In this document: positions 28,378 through 41,600 of the stretch, piece by piece
How positions within the stretch are numbered: position 1 is the first letter of the stretch
Layout of the letters: each line of letters begins with the position of its first letter
Origin: Nymphaea colorata
Lineage: Eukaryota; Streptophyta; Magnoliopsida; Nymphaeales; Nymphaeaceae
Direction: 5' to 3'
Assembly (NCBI RefSeq): GCF_008831285.2
Contig: NC_045143.1
Location: forward strand, 14,037,151-14,101,150
DNA length: 64,000 bases
Program-made: the position numbers and the translations under genes
The notes under the pieces: generated by a model
What the model saw: the letters and a program-made list of their open reading frames with translations, nothing else
Databases searched by the model: none
What the model was told of the DNA's origin: nothing

Positions 28378-31300
28378 CGGTAGACATGACATTGTACATG
28401 ATAAAGCTACATGACCATCAAAGTAATAGAACCTCATAGTAGCCTATGGGGTGGTGAGATATTTTCCTACGGGTGAAGGTTGGCCTAAAATATCAAAAAA
28501 GCAAGAGAAAAAACAAAAGAGCCAAAAATAGCCAAATTCAAGAACAAAATGAGCAAAATACCTGCCTAAAAAATCAAGGGCAATCAAGTCAAAGAATTCT
28601 CTGATGATAAAAACATAAGCTTCTTGTGATTACAAAGGCAGTGAAGACAGTGACAAGTCTTGCACTAAGAAATTATAAGACATGGACAGTGACTCGGCCT
28701 GGCTTTTCATATGGAAATGGAAGAATAATCATCTCAAATGAATCTAATAACATTAGCCAAAAGAATATGTTCTTGGAGTAAATTAAAACATACAAGAAAT
28801 TGAAGGAAATGAATTTTAACAAATTTTTACGAGCATTTTCCAAGTTCACAAGTATTTTTACAAGCACTTACATGAATGTGAGATTTTGGTGCCTCGACAC
28901 AAACAAGAATACAAGCACGTGCATTTTGTTTGCATGTATTTTACAAATATTTTCACAAACACACAATTTATGTGAGATTTTTGCACTTCACAAGCATACA
29001 AATACTTCAATGTGTAGATTTCACAATAATTTTCAAGCATTTTCATAAGCATTGCACTAATATTCACACTATGACATTTTTTATATGTATCTCCCACAAT
29101 AGATTTTCCTTTTCGAAAGTATGATTTTAAAAAATTTCATCATTTTTGGAATGGGTGTTTGATCTTTGCCACTAAGCATGGTTTCTGATTCAGTAGCAAA
29201 GAGGGATATCTATGAACACTTGAATCACAAGTCCAAATGGCTATTTTACCCTTCACCATGAGATTTCTATATTGATTTTCAAATAAAAATGTTAAGAATA
29301 AAGAGTCATTTCTAAGCCAAACAAACACTTTTTACACCAACACTGAACACCTACACCAAGACCACCCACGTCGTCTAAGTTGCAATACCATTTGGATCCT
29401 ACATCCTAACATCTCGACTTGAAAAGTGTAAATGTTTACTTAAATTTTTGAGAATTGCCCAACATTTGAGTAATTAAGTCATTTATCAACTTTATGTAAC
29501 CCTATGAGTCACCAAAGTCAGTTCACTAGTGTTATCCCAGTATGAAGCCATCTCCCTTGTTGCTTAAACCAGCTCTCAAAACTCAAAACTGTGATCTTTA
29601 GCTCAACCAAGCTGAAACAAGTTTGGCTTAATGTAGAAAAGTTCATTTCATTTATTTTGAATCACCTAGCCCAAGTTTTAGTACTTCTAGCTTGTAGGTT
29701 GCCATTGAATCTTTCTCTCCCTTATTTTTGGGGGTTTAAGCTGAATTTAAGCTCAACCTAGAAAAGTGAGCTAAAACTAAGTTAAGGCCCATGAGTTGAA
29801 CTTGAATTCAACCCAATAGAGTGAGCTAAAATTGAACTAGGACAATGTTTATCATGTATAAATCAAGATTCCTTTAGTCTGCTTTGAGTTCATTCATCAT
29901 AGTTTGAGTTCAATTCAGTTTTAAGTGTGTTCTTTCTCTTGTTTTTAGGGGGTTCAAGCCGAATTTGGAGCTCAACCCAATAGAATGAGCTAAAACCGAG
30001 TTGAGATTTATGTTTATCATGTGGAAGTCAATATTTCCTTAATTCGGTTTGAGTTCATTCCTTTTTGTTTTAGTTCAATTCAGTTGTAAAGGTGGTAGAG
30101 CTGATTCCTAGTACTTGCTATGCTTTGTAAACTACTATTGAGCTTAATTTTGGAAAATTGAAGCCAAATTTTTTATATTTCAGCATGTCCTTGCAGGTAA
30201 GTAATTTTTTTAAGCACTGCATCTGCCAATGAAAATTCCAATAAAAATCAGATTTCTATGTTCTTCCTTGATTTTCCTTTATAAACTTGTCATATACAAC
30301 TTGGTAAAAAATTGTTTTAGATTTTAGAGAAATCTAAGATGGATTTTTCAGCAAAATTTTAACCGGAATGCATCAGAACTCTAAAAATACACACATGGGC
30401 AAATGGTCATTTCCTTTTTTAACCATATTTTTATGCATAAAACATATAATTTGGGTCACATATACTATGGTTTATGATTTTCTTTGATTTCTACAACCTC
30501 AGTTCAAGCCAATCTCCTTATTTGAACCCATTTTAACCTAAAATAACACATAAGGGCCTACAACCTCAGTTCAAGCCTATCTCCTTATTTGAACCCATTT
30601 TAACCTAAAATAACACATAAGGGCATTTTGGTCATTTGCCAACATACACGTATTTTTCATAAAACCTAACTTATGCGCCACATGAACCTAAGCTAGCTTT
30701 TTCATGGATCTGGTAGGGTAGAGCCCAGGCTAAGCCTACCTCAATTTTCTTATAAAACTAGATTTTCAGAAAACAACTAGGTTGAGCCCAAGAACCTGCA
30801 ACCAGCGTAGGTCTGAACCCAATTTTTCAATCAAAACTGAACCTAGCCCAAGTCTGGTCCATGACATGCAACCTGAACCCTGAACCCTGGTAGCCCAGCT
30901 CTAGCTAGGTTCAGGTCCATGGTATTTTCAAATCTCCATTTCATATTTTTTTGTCCAAATCACATATCCATGTCTTATTTCTATATTTGGATCTTATATC
31001 CAAATCTCATATCTGAACTATTTTTGTAGACCTAGATCCATTATTTCCAATTCAGATCTTGGATGTAAAGTCATAATCCAAATCTCAATACCATATCTTG
31101 ATCCATCATCCAGAATTTTCCTTGGATCTAGACCTAGATTTGGGTCTCATCATCAAACCAAGATCTAGCATCCACATGTAAGCTTAATGCACATTATATC
31201 TCAAAAATATATTGTGATTTTCTCACTTTGTGCTTAATGTCAATTTGCATGTAAGTACTTAAAATGTGTGGAATTCCATGTTGAGCACACCGACATAGAC

Positions 31301-32040
31301 AAAATCGAAATTGGCATCCATATGTAGCTGAAACAAACATTTTTTTGATTTATTTTAAGTTTTAGAATAAGCTTTAAAAGAGTGCTTTCATCTGTTCATA
31401 CTCTTAGGTCTTTCATCCTCCATGCTTGATGTCAATCTAAGTACATCATCAAAAATTGATCATCACTTCTTCATGCATGTGTGGCTTTTCATTGAATTGA
31501 ATTCGGAGCCCAGACCAACTCGCAGTGAGCAAAATTAAATTGAAATAATGACTTTAACCTATAGTTTTGAGTTGAGAGAGGAGAAGGAGAGAGGAAAATG
31601 TTTACTCTTAAATCGGTAAATTTAAAGGACAGTTCCCCTTTTCCTCCTATCAATAGGGGTTCACTCCTCCCACTTCCCATACTTGAACTTTCCTTGAGAA
31701 GTCTACAAAAGTTTGTAAAACTTCAGAGGTACTAAAAACAAGGATTAGTTCAAAACAAGTTAAATTTTTAAATCTTGGTTAGACTTTGTTGACACTCAAC
31801 CTAGACCTAACCAGACTCAGGGTAGAGGTCGTGGGAGCAGGCTCAGCCACGGCACAAACTTCAGGTAATTTCTTTCTATCTTCTTTTCTTTTCTCTTATT
31901 TGCAAGTTGGTGCTTCCATTTATGCATGTTTAGTTTACTTTTCTTTTTACTTTTTGCTTTCAACATATAGTTAAGTTTTCTTTTTACTTCTAACATGTTC
32001 AGTTTATTTTATTTGTTGCCTAGGCCTTTGCACAATGAAC
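28378..32040 (+). repeat. Non-coding dispersed repeat family, copy C
   Basis: Longest copy of the family shared with A and B. It starts TAGACATGACATTGTACATG and ends around the block with TTCAGGTAATTT (31861) and the following pyrimidine-rich tract. It contains a 67-bp tandem duplication at about 30492-30625 (unit starts TACAACCTCAGTTCAAGCC). No gag, pol or other protein domain could be read on either strand. Confidence 0.6.
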
Positions 32041-32405
32041 ATAATAAACTACATGAATTGCAGAACCAGGAATCAAGGCCAACACAACAATCGAAGAAAA
32101 CAGTGAGACCTCAAAGGGCTACAAGCACCAAGAATTCAAGTAGCACGAACCGAAGCATGAACATAGATACCCCCAAGCGTTAAACGATAGCAGTAGAAGC
32201 TCAATGACAGGCTGAATGGCAACAACATAATCCAAATGACAATAGCACCCAAACCCGAACAACAGAATCCCAGTCTTCTTCTCTCCCTCTAGTGAGAGCT
32301 TCATAGTCCCGATGTAAGACTGAGGGGTATTCTTGCCATTAAAAAGAAAAGTAACCACTCGCCCTCTGTTTCCATAACAGAGGCTGGGGATTTGTGAATA
32401 TTAGC
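32041..32405. other. No gene; upstream region of the SpoU gene
   Basis: Sequence between repeat copy C and the putative promoter of the methyltransferase gene. The minus-strand frame at 32119-32358 has a weak gag-like look (FLFNGKN...) but is too short to support a call. Confidence 0.4.
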
Positions 32406-32412
32406 TATAAAT
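32406..32412 (+). promoter_or_regulatory. Possible TATA box of the SpoU methyltransferase gene
   Basis: TATAAAT lies 246 bases upstream of the predicted start codon, in the only non-repeat sequence 5' of exon 1. Position and sequence fit a core promoter, but AT-rich DNA gives such matches by chance and no transcript evidence is available here. Confidence 0.35.
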
Positions 32413-32657
32413 GAGGGCCTCCTTGATAGCTTTTAAAAGTTGAGGACCAAAACGTTATACGCCCAAAACATGAGTGCCGATTTCTAATTTTTTCAAAAAA
32501 AAAAAAAAAAGACATAGTTAGGGAACCCGTATCAACGTACACAAAGCTTTGGAGGGAGGTCAGGTGCCCATATATTCCCTCCGAGCGGAAGATATGCCGA
32601 GGGGCGGACTGTTAAGAGCAAGTATATTGCCTTCAGTTCCATAAAGAAAGGAGGGAG

Positions 32658-35600
32658 ATGAAGCCATCGCCTCTCCGAACCCCAAATTTGGGTCCACCAA
32701 TTCATTCCTGCAATACTGAGCTGCCGTCTCGCCTTAATAACGTTTCCATGCCAGTCCCTCCATTTTTGCCGACGAGGGCGACGACTATCAGACGTACTGT
32801 AGAGTTTCAATCGAAACTTCACCTGCCCTCTCCTTCTTCTTCATTTTCTCCGCGAAGGTTCAAAAATCACTCCGCAGGTGAGCGTTCGGTTTTCTTTTGT
32901 TATGTGGTGTTTTAAGTCTCTCTTTTGTTAGAATTCCTATCATTCTGTGTCTATTCAAAGGAAACTTTGGCGCCAGTAAATGTTTTGGTTTCCTGAAGTT
33001 TGTAAGCTACAGAGCATTAGATTCCTCAACTGGTGAAATAAGATATACAAAGTGTAGAATTAGTCCTGAAGAAGGTGAACTTCTTGAACAAGAGACGAAT
33101 TTGGCGTTCAGAGTGCATATCCTGGATTTGTGCCAAAGCCTATTTGACATGGATTTTGTTCTGTACTTTGCGGCGCTTTTAGTTTTGGACGCGCTTTTCT
33201 TTACTTGCTGGTTGTGTTGAAAATGTAGGGTTAAAAGAGACGTGAATAGCCTTTATCTTTGATAACTCTACCACAATATGCAATAATTATTGTTATCCAT
33301 TTAAACTAATATGCTTTCTGCCTGCCGTTGCATTTGCACGGTCGCTGGTTTCTGTGTTGACAGAGTTGTTCATTCTTTGTCAATGTTTTCTTTTTTTAAC
33401 CAGCTGAGAAGGCTGATGTTGGTAAATGTTCATCTGGGATTGTTGAAGCTGCTAATGAACCATCATCCAGTAAACTCCTCCAAGTTGTATTAGTTTCTCC
33501 TCAGGTACAGCTTTATTGTTGATATGCCACTTTTTCTTTCTAAACCATGGTTGGCAAACTTGGGGATTGGACTCGGATCGGCTGAAGACTGTATCCTGAA
33601 TCAGCAAGTTCACTCGGTGACTGACCTACTTGCTTTTTTACTAAAAGTCAATGAATAAGTTGAAATATCCATAAAATAACAAATCACTAACAAGTATATA
33701 TAATCAAATAACCATAGTTGATGAGCGTTGAACACAACTTACAGTTATACAATTACAAAAGAACAATTAACAACTAATAAGTAAAAAGTTGTCAAGTAGA
33801 ATTAGAATACTAAATAAATGCACATTTTTGCAATCTTGTATATATATATATATATATATATATGCATTGTGCATTTATGTGCATATATATTGTGGCAATT
33901 GATAATTGATATAATATAAAGCATAACATAAAAGATGGTTAGAAGTGGGATGGTCCGTTTTTCACTCTTTCTTATAGGTCTAACAGTTCTTTTTCTCTGT
34001 CACCACCCAGTTAAAGTACCACTCGGTTTCAATATGTAAAATTTCCAGCTGTAGCCTTAAACAAGCAATTGGTATTAAGTTTAGTCTTAAATCCTTGGCT
34101 TTGATCATTTTTTATTTTGAAGGCTTTGCTTTTTGGTTCCTTGGTAGATTCCTGGAAATACTGGATGCATTGCTAGAACTTGTGCGGCTTCAGCTGTTGG
34201 TCTTCACCTTGTTGGGGTATGCTTGCTAAATTTGTTTATGCAATTCACTTAAAATCTGTGAGATATGTCACTGCCATTTGTCTTCATTTGTGCATACTTT
34301 CATGTCTATTTTTTTCTTTCTGCTGTTGAGAAAATTTAGGGATACTAACATCGCTTTGCATCATTCTGTAGCCTTTAGGATTTCAAATTGATGATGCCAA
34401 ACTAAAGCGTGCTGGGCTGGACTATTGGCCGTATCCTTCTGTAATAAGTCTGGAGCTATGATTTTCTCGCTGCATTTTCAAACTGAATGAACAGTCTCCT
34501 GCTGTCTACTCATTGACAATCACTATTTCTATATGTGATGATTGATTATTATTTCCTGCCTTTTGTTCGAACAAGTCTCCTGCCTATTCATTGAGTACCA
34601 CTATTCTCTATCTTTGATGCAATTTTTTTTATTATTTCCTTCACTAACCACTGACACATATTTTTTTTTTCAACAATTTTTCGTAAATTACTAAATATGT
34701 GACCCATTTTCTGTAGGAACTTCAGATGTATGCATAAATTTTCAGATACTATCTCAAATGGGAAGAAATGTGTCAAGCAGTGATTTTCTCAATGAGTAAA
34801 CATGTGAGAAGTTTGGGATATTAAGGTTTATTATTCTAAGCCAGCCCTCGTTTATTGTTGTTGATATGGTAGCAAAAACTATATGCAAACTTGGATCCAT
34901 TTTGGATCCGCATCCTTGAAATGGGCACTTAGTGATTGCTGTTAACCAAGTATTTTTTCAGCTTTGTTCATTCCATGAAATGATGCGTATGTATGATTAC
35001 CATTATACTTTACTCAGAAGAACACTGTATAGGCATAGAGGAGTATAATATTGGATCTGGAAACTGAGAATTAATATGTCTTCCTTTTGGAGTCTCCATA
35101 AAACCTCTCTGACCTCCGAGGCTTAGAAGTAGCCTCCATCATGTAACTATGGGAATGGTGTGATGTATATGTGCATATGTATTTTTGAAAGGGTGGGGGT
35201 AGGGGTGGGTATCGAGCCGGGCCGGGCTGGCCCGACCCGGGTCTCGTTCCGGGCCCGGCCTGGCCCGGCCCATTTAAATTAAATTTTTTTAATTATAAAA
35301 TAACATTTTTTAAATATAAAATGTATTTATTAAGAATAAAAAAATATTATTAAAACAAAAAAAATAAAAAATATATATATTTTTTAACTTACCAGGTCTA
35401 AACGGGCCGGGCGGGGCCTGGTTGTCGGGCCCGGGCCCTGCCCGGGCCGGGATTTTCCCAGCCCATACCGGGCCGGGCCGGCCCAGCCTTGGGTGGGGGA
35501 GGGAGAGGTGTTGAACCTATACCATAAATGTCATGAAAATGCTGTCATCCTATCATTTCTTACAACAATTATAACACCAAAAGCATCAAGATGATTTTCA

Positions 35601-38600
35601 GTGCTGCTTTTCTAATACTACCATGCCTTTAGTCTGGTATTTATCTGATAAGCTCAACGATATAATGCCACAAACATCGTGAGCCAAGTCACATGGGTAC
35701 AGGTACAGTTTGGGTACGGGTGCGGAGGTACAGGTATGAACACGACAACTTTAAAAAATGTGGGTACGGGGGTACGGGGGTACGGTAGCATATATGTATG
35801 TACGTATGCAAAATAACACAAAAAAATCAAAATGAAAGCAACATTTTAATAAACAAGTGATATAAATATAAATGAACAATAACTCTAAGAATAGAATGAA
35901 AGTAAGGTAAAAAAAATTAAATCAAAGTAAAATGAAGTAGTTTGAATCTAAAGCCTAAAGGTACCCAAGTGTGTCCAAGTACCCATTTTGGGTACGGATA
36001 TGGCGACACGGGTACGTGGACCTTACTAAAGTACCTATGTGACTTAGATCGTGAGTATTCTCAGTTTGTGCTTTTCTAGAATTATCATATTCGTGGCCTT
36101 AATGTGACATTTATCTGATAATCTCAAAGTTTAAGTCTTTTTGAGTTTCTGTTTATTCATATTGTTTGTATGTTTCATATACTGAAAAGCTGTATTTTCC
36201 TAAAAACAGTATATCTTGATGTTCTAACTTTCTATTGAAGTTACATGTTATTTATAACTTGTTAGTAGAAAAAAAAAAAAAATTCTAACTGTTTCCTTTC
36301 GCTGTTGGAAACTCAAATGATTGTATCTAGCAAGTCCAAATTTTCCTTTTCTAGCATTTCCTTTTACTTCTAGAAAGATTTTAACCCCATGCTGAATTTT
36401 AACTTTATGTTCCAAATTGTGCATAACTGCATATCAGCTTGGTGTTAGTGTGCAAAATCTATATTATGGCCATGTTCTACACTCAGTTAGTGATTCTTGA
36501 CTTAACCTTGGAATCAGATATGCCTTTTACTTCTAGAAAGATGTAAACCCCATGCTGAATTTTAACTTTATGTTCCAAATTGTGCATATCAGCTTGGTGT
36601 TAGTGTGCAAAATCTATATTATGGCCATGTTCTACACTCAGTTAGTGATTCTTGACTTAACCTTGGAATCAGATATGTCATAGTAAAAGTCCATAGGTCC
36701 TGGGCTGAATTCCAAGGCTACTTCAAGCAGCAGGTATCTGTTCTTGGTTGTTTAGAATATCTGTAAATCGCAAGTGCATTTGAACATGACCTTAAATAAA
36801 ACCAGGAAGGAGAAAAGCGACTGCTGGCCTTCACCAAGAGAGGGACTATAACACATTCTGTGAGTTTCTGGATTAGTTGCTCTGTGTTATTCTCCTGTAT
36901 TATTTTTTCTGAGTTTATTTCCTTCAAGGTTGCTGGCATGGTCGAACCTGACATTCTTGACAATGCTTTAGACTGGTATAGTCTTATCCATAGACTTGCA
37001 TATTTGATGCAGTTTAGGTTTCTAGTTTCTGCATCGATTGAGAAAATTAGTCCCTCTGAGAGTCTGAAGATTTTATTCACACTTATATTTGAATTTGTCA
37101 TCCCACTTTTCAGAATGCATAATCACCTTTGACCGGTTACCAAACAGAGCTTAAGGGCTGATCATCATTTTATACCTTTGTCATCAATGATAGTCGGGGA
37201 CCTGGTTACTTTATGTGACAAAGCATTCCTGCAAATACCACTGGTGCATTTCACAAACATATCTTACATATCTAGAGTAGACGGATAACTTTGAATTTTT
37301 CTCTGGATTTTTTGGAAACGATCCGTATTACAGGAAATATTTGCAAATGCACCATCTTATGGTATTCTGCAAAAACCTCTCTATCTTTTCTTTATCAATG
37401 ACAATGAGTCCTTCCCTTGGACGGTTGCTATGTCTAAGGTGTAATTCAGTGAACAGTCATGCATGAGCACCTGGCAGCTGCCACCAAAAGGTGGGGCAGC
37501 TGTTAACCAAGGATGGCTTTCCAGCAGTTAAGGTTTGGAAAGGGCATAAGGTAATTTCTGTCTTGCAAATTTGCCATTAATGGACGGACCATTTTCTGGA
37601 AAATTTCTCCCCTGGAGCAGTTCTTTTTTCCTCAATTTTGGCCCAAAGAATGTTGTCAAAGACTCAAAAACATTCAAGTGCACCGAAACACAACACTCAA
37701 CCTTGAAATGAAGTGTATGCTTCAGAGCATAAAATGTAAGCTAAAGTAAAACAATAAATATTGAAGTTACACATAAGCGCAAAGAAAGTAAAGCTATTAT
37801 ACATGCATACACAAGTTTCAAATCATAAGGTTTCTCCTAAAAATAATAAAAATTGATAAATGCATGTTCTGTCTATCAGCAAATAAATATTGGCACTAAG
37901 CTAAAGCTACTGTACATGCAAACCTGTCGGCCTTATGTTGCCGGATGATCACAGCCACCTGATTTTAACAAAATCGGCTGTCTGTGATTAGCGATAGTCC
38001 AAAACCTTGGCTGAAAAAGTAAAAAATCGTCACAAATTCCCTGGTCCCTACATCTTTAATGGCAGTTTTTAGTTTTTAAGCTATCCGACATCTGTTGACC
38101 AGTTAATTTCAGTTCTCCTCAGGTGGTCTATACCTTGTTTGCAGTTATTTCTGTTGTTATTACAATATCATTTTCATTCCTGATGCATAGGAAGAATCGC
38201 AGATAACTGCAGAAAATACACTGCCGAATGGATATACAGGAAAAGTTGTAAAGAGAAATAGCATTGGTGAAAAGAAAAGCTCACACAGTGCAAACTGACA
38301 AGGTTGAAAGCTAAACAAAAACATGAGGTTTACAAAAGATTTAGAAACACTGCAATGAACGGACTATATGATGTGCCTCATTTGCATGGTGCACATCGGA
38401 GTGTGAAGCTGGCCCTTGTAATCTGATGAGGCATACATTGTTCCACACTTAATGTTGTTTTTGTAGGTTTACAGACATTTCAGTGTTTGGTATGCTATAA
38501 AATACAAAATGCACGCCTTTTACAACAGTTTTCCAATTAGATGTTTCTAATACAGAAAATGTTATTTCGTAGACCTAATGTAGCCCTATCTGTTGGTTGT

Positions 38601-41600
38601 GGTTATGTTAGATACCGGGTAGGAGACCATGGGTCGGTCCATTGGACTGACCTGATAATGCCCATAAAAAGGGTCACATACCAGAAGAGGGAGGATCGCA
38701 GGAATATTTGGTGTTTCCTCTTGGAGGAGAACCCAAATCTGGAACTGGGGTTGGCGTATGTATAAGTTTTGCAAGAGTTTAGTTCTGTTAAGTGTGGTAC
38801 CTATTAGCAGTGGCTAACAATGGTATCAGAGCCGGTCGTCCTCCTCACCAAGCCGACCACCTCCTCATAGTGGCTTTTTTTAGTAGGGGTGGGCATCAGG
38901 CCAACCCTGTAAGGACCGGTTCGGGACCAGCCCGATACCCGAAACCCGGGCCCAGGCCTGGCCCGATTAAAAAAAAAACTATTTTTTAAAATATAAAATA
39001 TGTTTTCTCAATATAAACTATATTTTTAATAATAAATATATATTATTAATAATGAAAAATAATTTTAAAAATTAATCGGGCCGGATTGGGCCCAGGTCGG
39101 GTTGATCTGGGCAGCCCATCGGGGGCCTGGGCCCCTGCCGGTGGCCCGGCCTAACGCCCACCCCTACTTTTGAGGATCTTGCATGTGAGGATCACACAAT
39201 TCTTGAATCCTTCTGTAGACAATGGGATGAAGAGCAGCAAATGATGGGCATTTACATGGAGACAATGGAAAGGAGCATTGGAAGGATCGAGCAGTCCCTG
39301 GAATCCATGGAATAGGGATTGGGAATGACGGCCCAGCAAAAGGTTTTCAGGGGTTTGCTGGAACAGTTGCTTAACAACATAGGAGCCGAGAACATTCCAG
39401 AGTTCTCATACAAGGATGGAGAACAAGTAGCAAGTATAGCGTCTGCCTCTCAAGATGAAGAGACGGTTAAGAAAGTCTATCATCAACCTCACTTTTTATG
39501 GTAGAGACAATAATTTCCCTCATGTTGAGGTCATGAAGCAAGAGATTGCAGGCAGTGAAGAGGAGAACCTACAAGAAAATGGCCAAAAAATTGTTGATGT
39601 TGATGAAAAAGGCACAGGCTAGTTCTTACAGGGTGTCGATGATATCTTGGATGTTCGTCTATGCGGGTGCGGATGCCAGTATGGCACATCTCAAAAAATT
39701 TGGGTGCGACAGTGCGGCGATTGTATTTATTATTATTATTATTAATTTATTATTATAATATATTAATATATATAAATATATATGACAAAAAATTGTAAAC
39801 ATTATATATAATATATATTAATATTATATGAGATTCAAACAAATATCTAAACTTAGATATCTGCTTTAATAAGTAACATATGATCCCACGGAGTTTATAT
39901 TTGACTCAATATCTGATCCGGATCGGGCAAGTGCAAGTAATATCCGATAGGGGTCAGGACCCGACGTGGGTTCCCCTTCTCCTCTTCCTCTTTGTCTCCC
40001 TTTTCCCTTTTCGTTGCCCTCTCATTTCTCTTCCTCTTTGTCTCCCTTTTCGTCGCCCTCTCATTCTACAGGTGAGCATCCGACGCAGAGAAGAACAAGG
40101 TGGAGGAAGAGCAGCGGTGGCAGTGCGGTGCGGCGGCGATTAGGGTAACTAGGGTTTTTTTTTTTTTCTCTCCCATCTGTTTCCCCCTTCCTTTTCACCC
40201 TGTTTCGCCCGAGCCTTCTTTGTCTGCACTCTCTTCCTCCCACGCTCTTCACTCGCCCTCTTTTCGTCTCCCCTTCAGTCCCCCTCACCCTTGCTCTCCC
40301 TGTTCCTCCAAAGTGTGTCGTCCCTCTCCCTCTATCCCGAGCTTTCGAGTCGTCCCTCTTCCTCTGTCCTTAGCTCTCTGTTTGTTTCCCTTTCTATCTG
40401 CACTCTCACTCCGGCAGGCAAGCTCTCATACCCTCTCTCCCACACTCCCTCTCCTCTCCCTACCGCCCTTTCTCCCGCACTCTCTCTCTCCCTACTGCCT
40501 TATATCCTTACCGCTACAGTTTGGGTGTGACCCCTTGAGCAGGTGCAGTTTGGGTGCGAATCTGGGTCGCACCAGCAACCGCACCCGCATCGCGTCGACG
40601 CGGGTGTGGGTCCATTTCTGCCGCACCATGGTGACTTAGGTTGGAATTGGGAAGCACCATTTAGGCCATGGGGGCATGTTCGTTCAATCACCCAAGAAAG
40701 GCACCATTGCTCTATCGCCAATAGTCAAAAGGCAAGGTACACATAATTCTTCTTATGTTTATGTGGAGTTATCGGCAGAGCGGCAAATCACTCTGCTGGA
40801 GGCCTCACATGAGAATGGAAGGAGTGCAAAGCAGCCATGGAAACCATCGTGGTGGAATGGCATGAATAGTTAGGCAGTCAATGAGAAGACAAGGCTGGCA
40901 ACTCAAAGCAAGATGCACGTAGGCTGGAGGGAATGAAGATCTCAGGCACCATTATTCGTTATTACAGTTGGTGATCTTTTTCCCTTGGTGATTTGCAATC
41001 AGGTCCCGAAAAGGGGCAAGTTCAACATCGGGCATTCTCTTACCAATGGCAAATTTATGAGAATCAGGGAAAACCCTCATAAAGATCGAAGGGCCCTTCA
41101 AGATCTTGCAAGGCTTTTGAGGGATATCAGACCATTGGGGATGAAATCATAGGCTGATTACAAGGAGAGGGGGAGAGATTGATGGTCCAGATGACCTGCC
41201 GCAATCTGGTTTACTGTGAGCAACAGAAGGAGCCATTAGATTTGATTTTCCAATTGATGCTGCTGTTGAGGAGCAAGCTGTAGAAAATCCTCAGCTGGGC
41301 AAGGCTTGGGAAACAACCCAAAGTCAGAGAAGTATGCGCCTTAGAAGAATAAGGCTAACTATACCAGTGTCCCAATTCTTGAAGCCAGAAATTGTCACTC
41401 CCAACCTTGACGGGATTGTCATTACTAGTTTGAAAATAATTCCTTTAATGGATGAGGAAAAGTTAGGGAAGCACCTTGACAATGCTGACACTCTTTGGTG
41501 TGGGTGTCTCAATGCATTCTTTCATTTCTTTCACAAGAATAGTCTTGCAGTGTGGCAGCTTTTACAAGGCCAACAAGACTACCTGGAGGAGATGGATAAA

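Noticed and set aside
32897-33220. 107-codon frame downstream of SpoU exon 1
   Set aside because: Intron 1 read-through; the exon 1 donor and exon 2 acceptor are clear and keep the phase.
36718-37132. Open frames on both strands around SpoU exon 6
   Set aside because: They run from the exon into intron 6; the protein continues in exon 7 at 45285 by family alignment.
38541-38774. Short open frames across 38541-38774
   Set aside because: They cross the 5' LTR boundary at 38606 and are repeated only as LTR sequence.
40100-40639. 179-codon plus-strand open frame
   Set aside because: Translation of CT-rich leader-like sequence within a hAT-like remnant; composition is Ser/Pro/Leu throughout.
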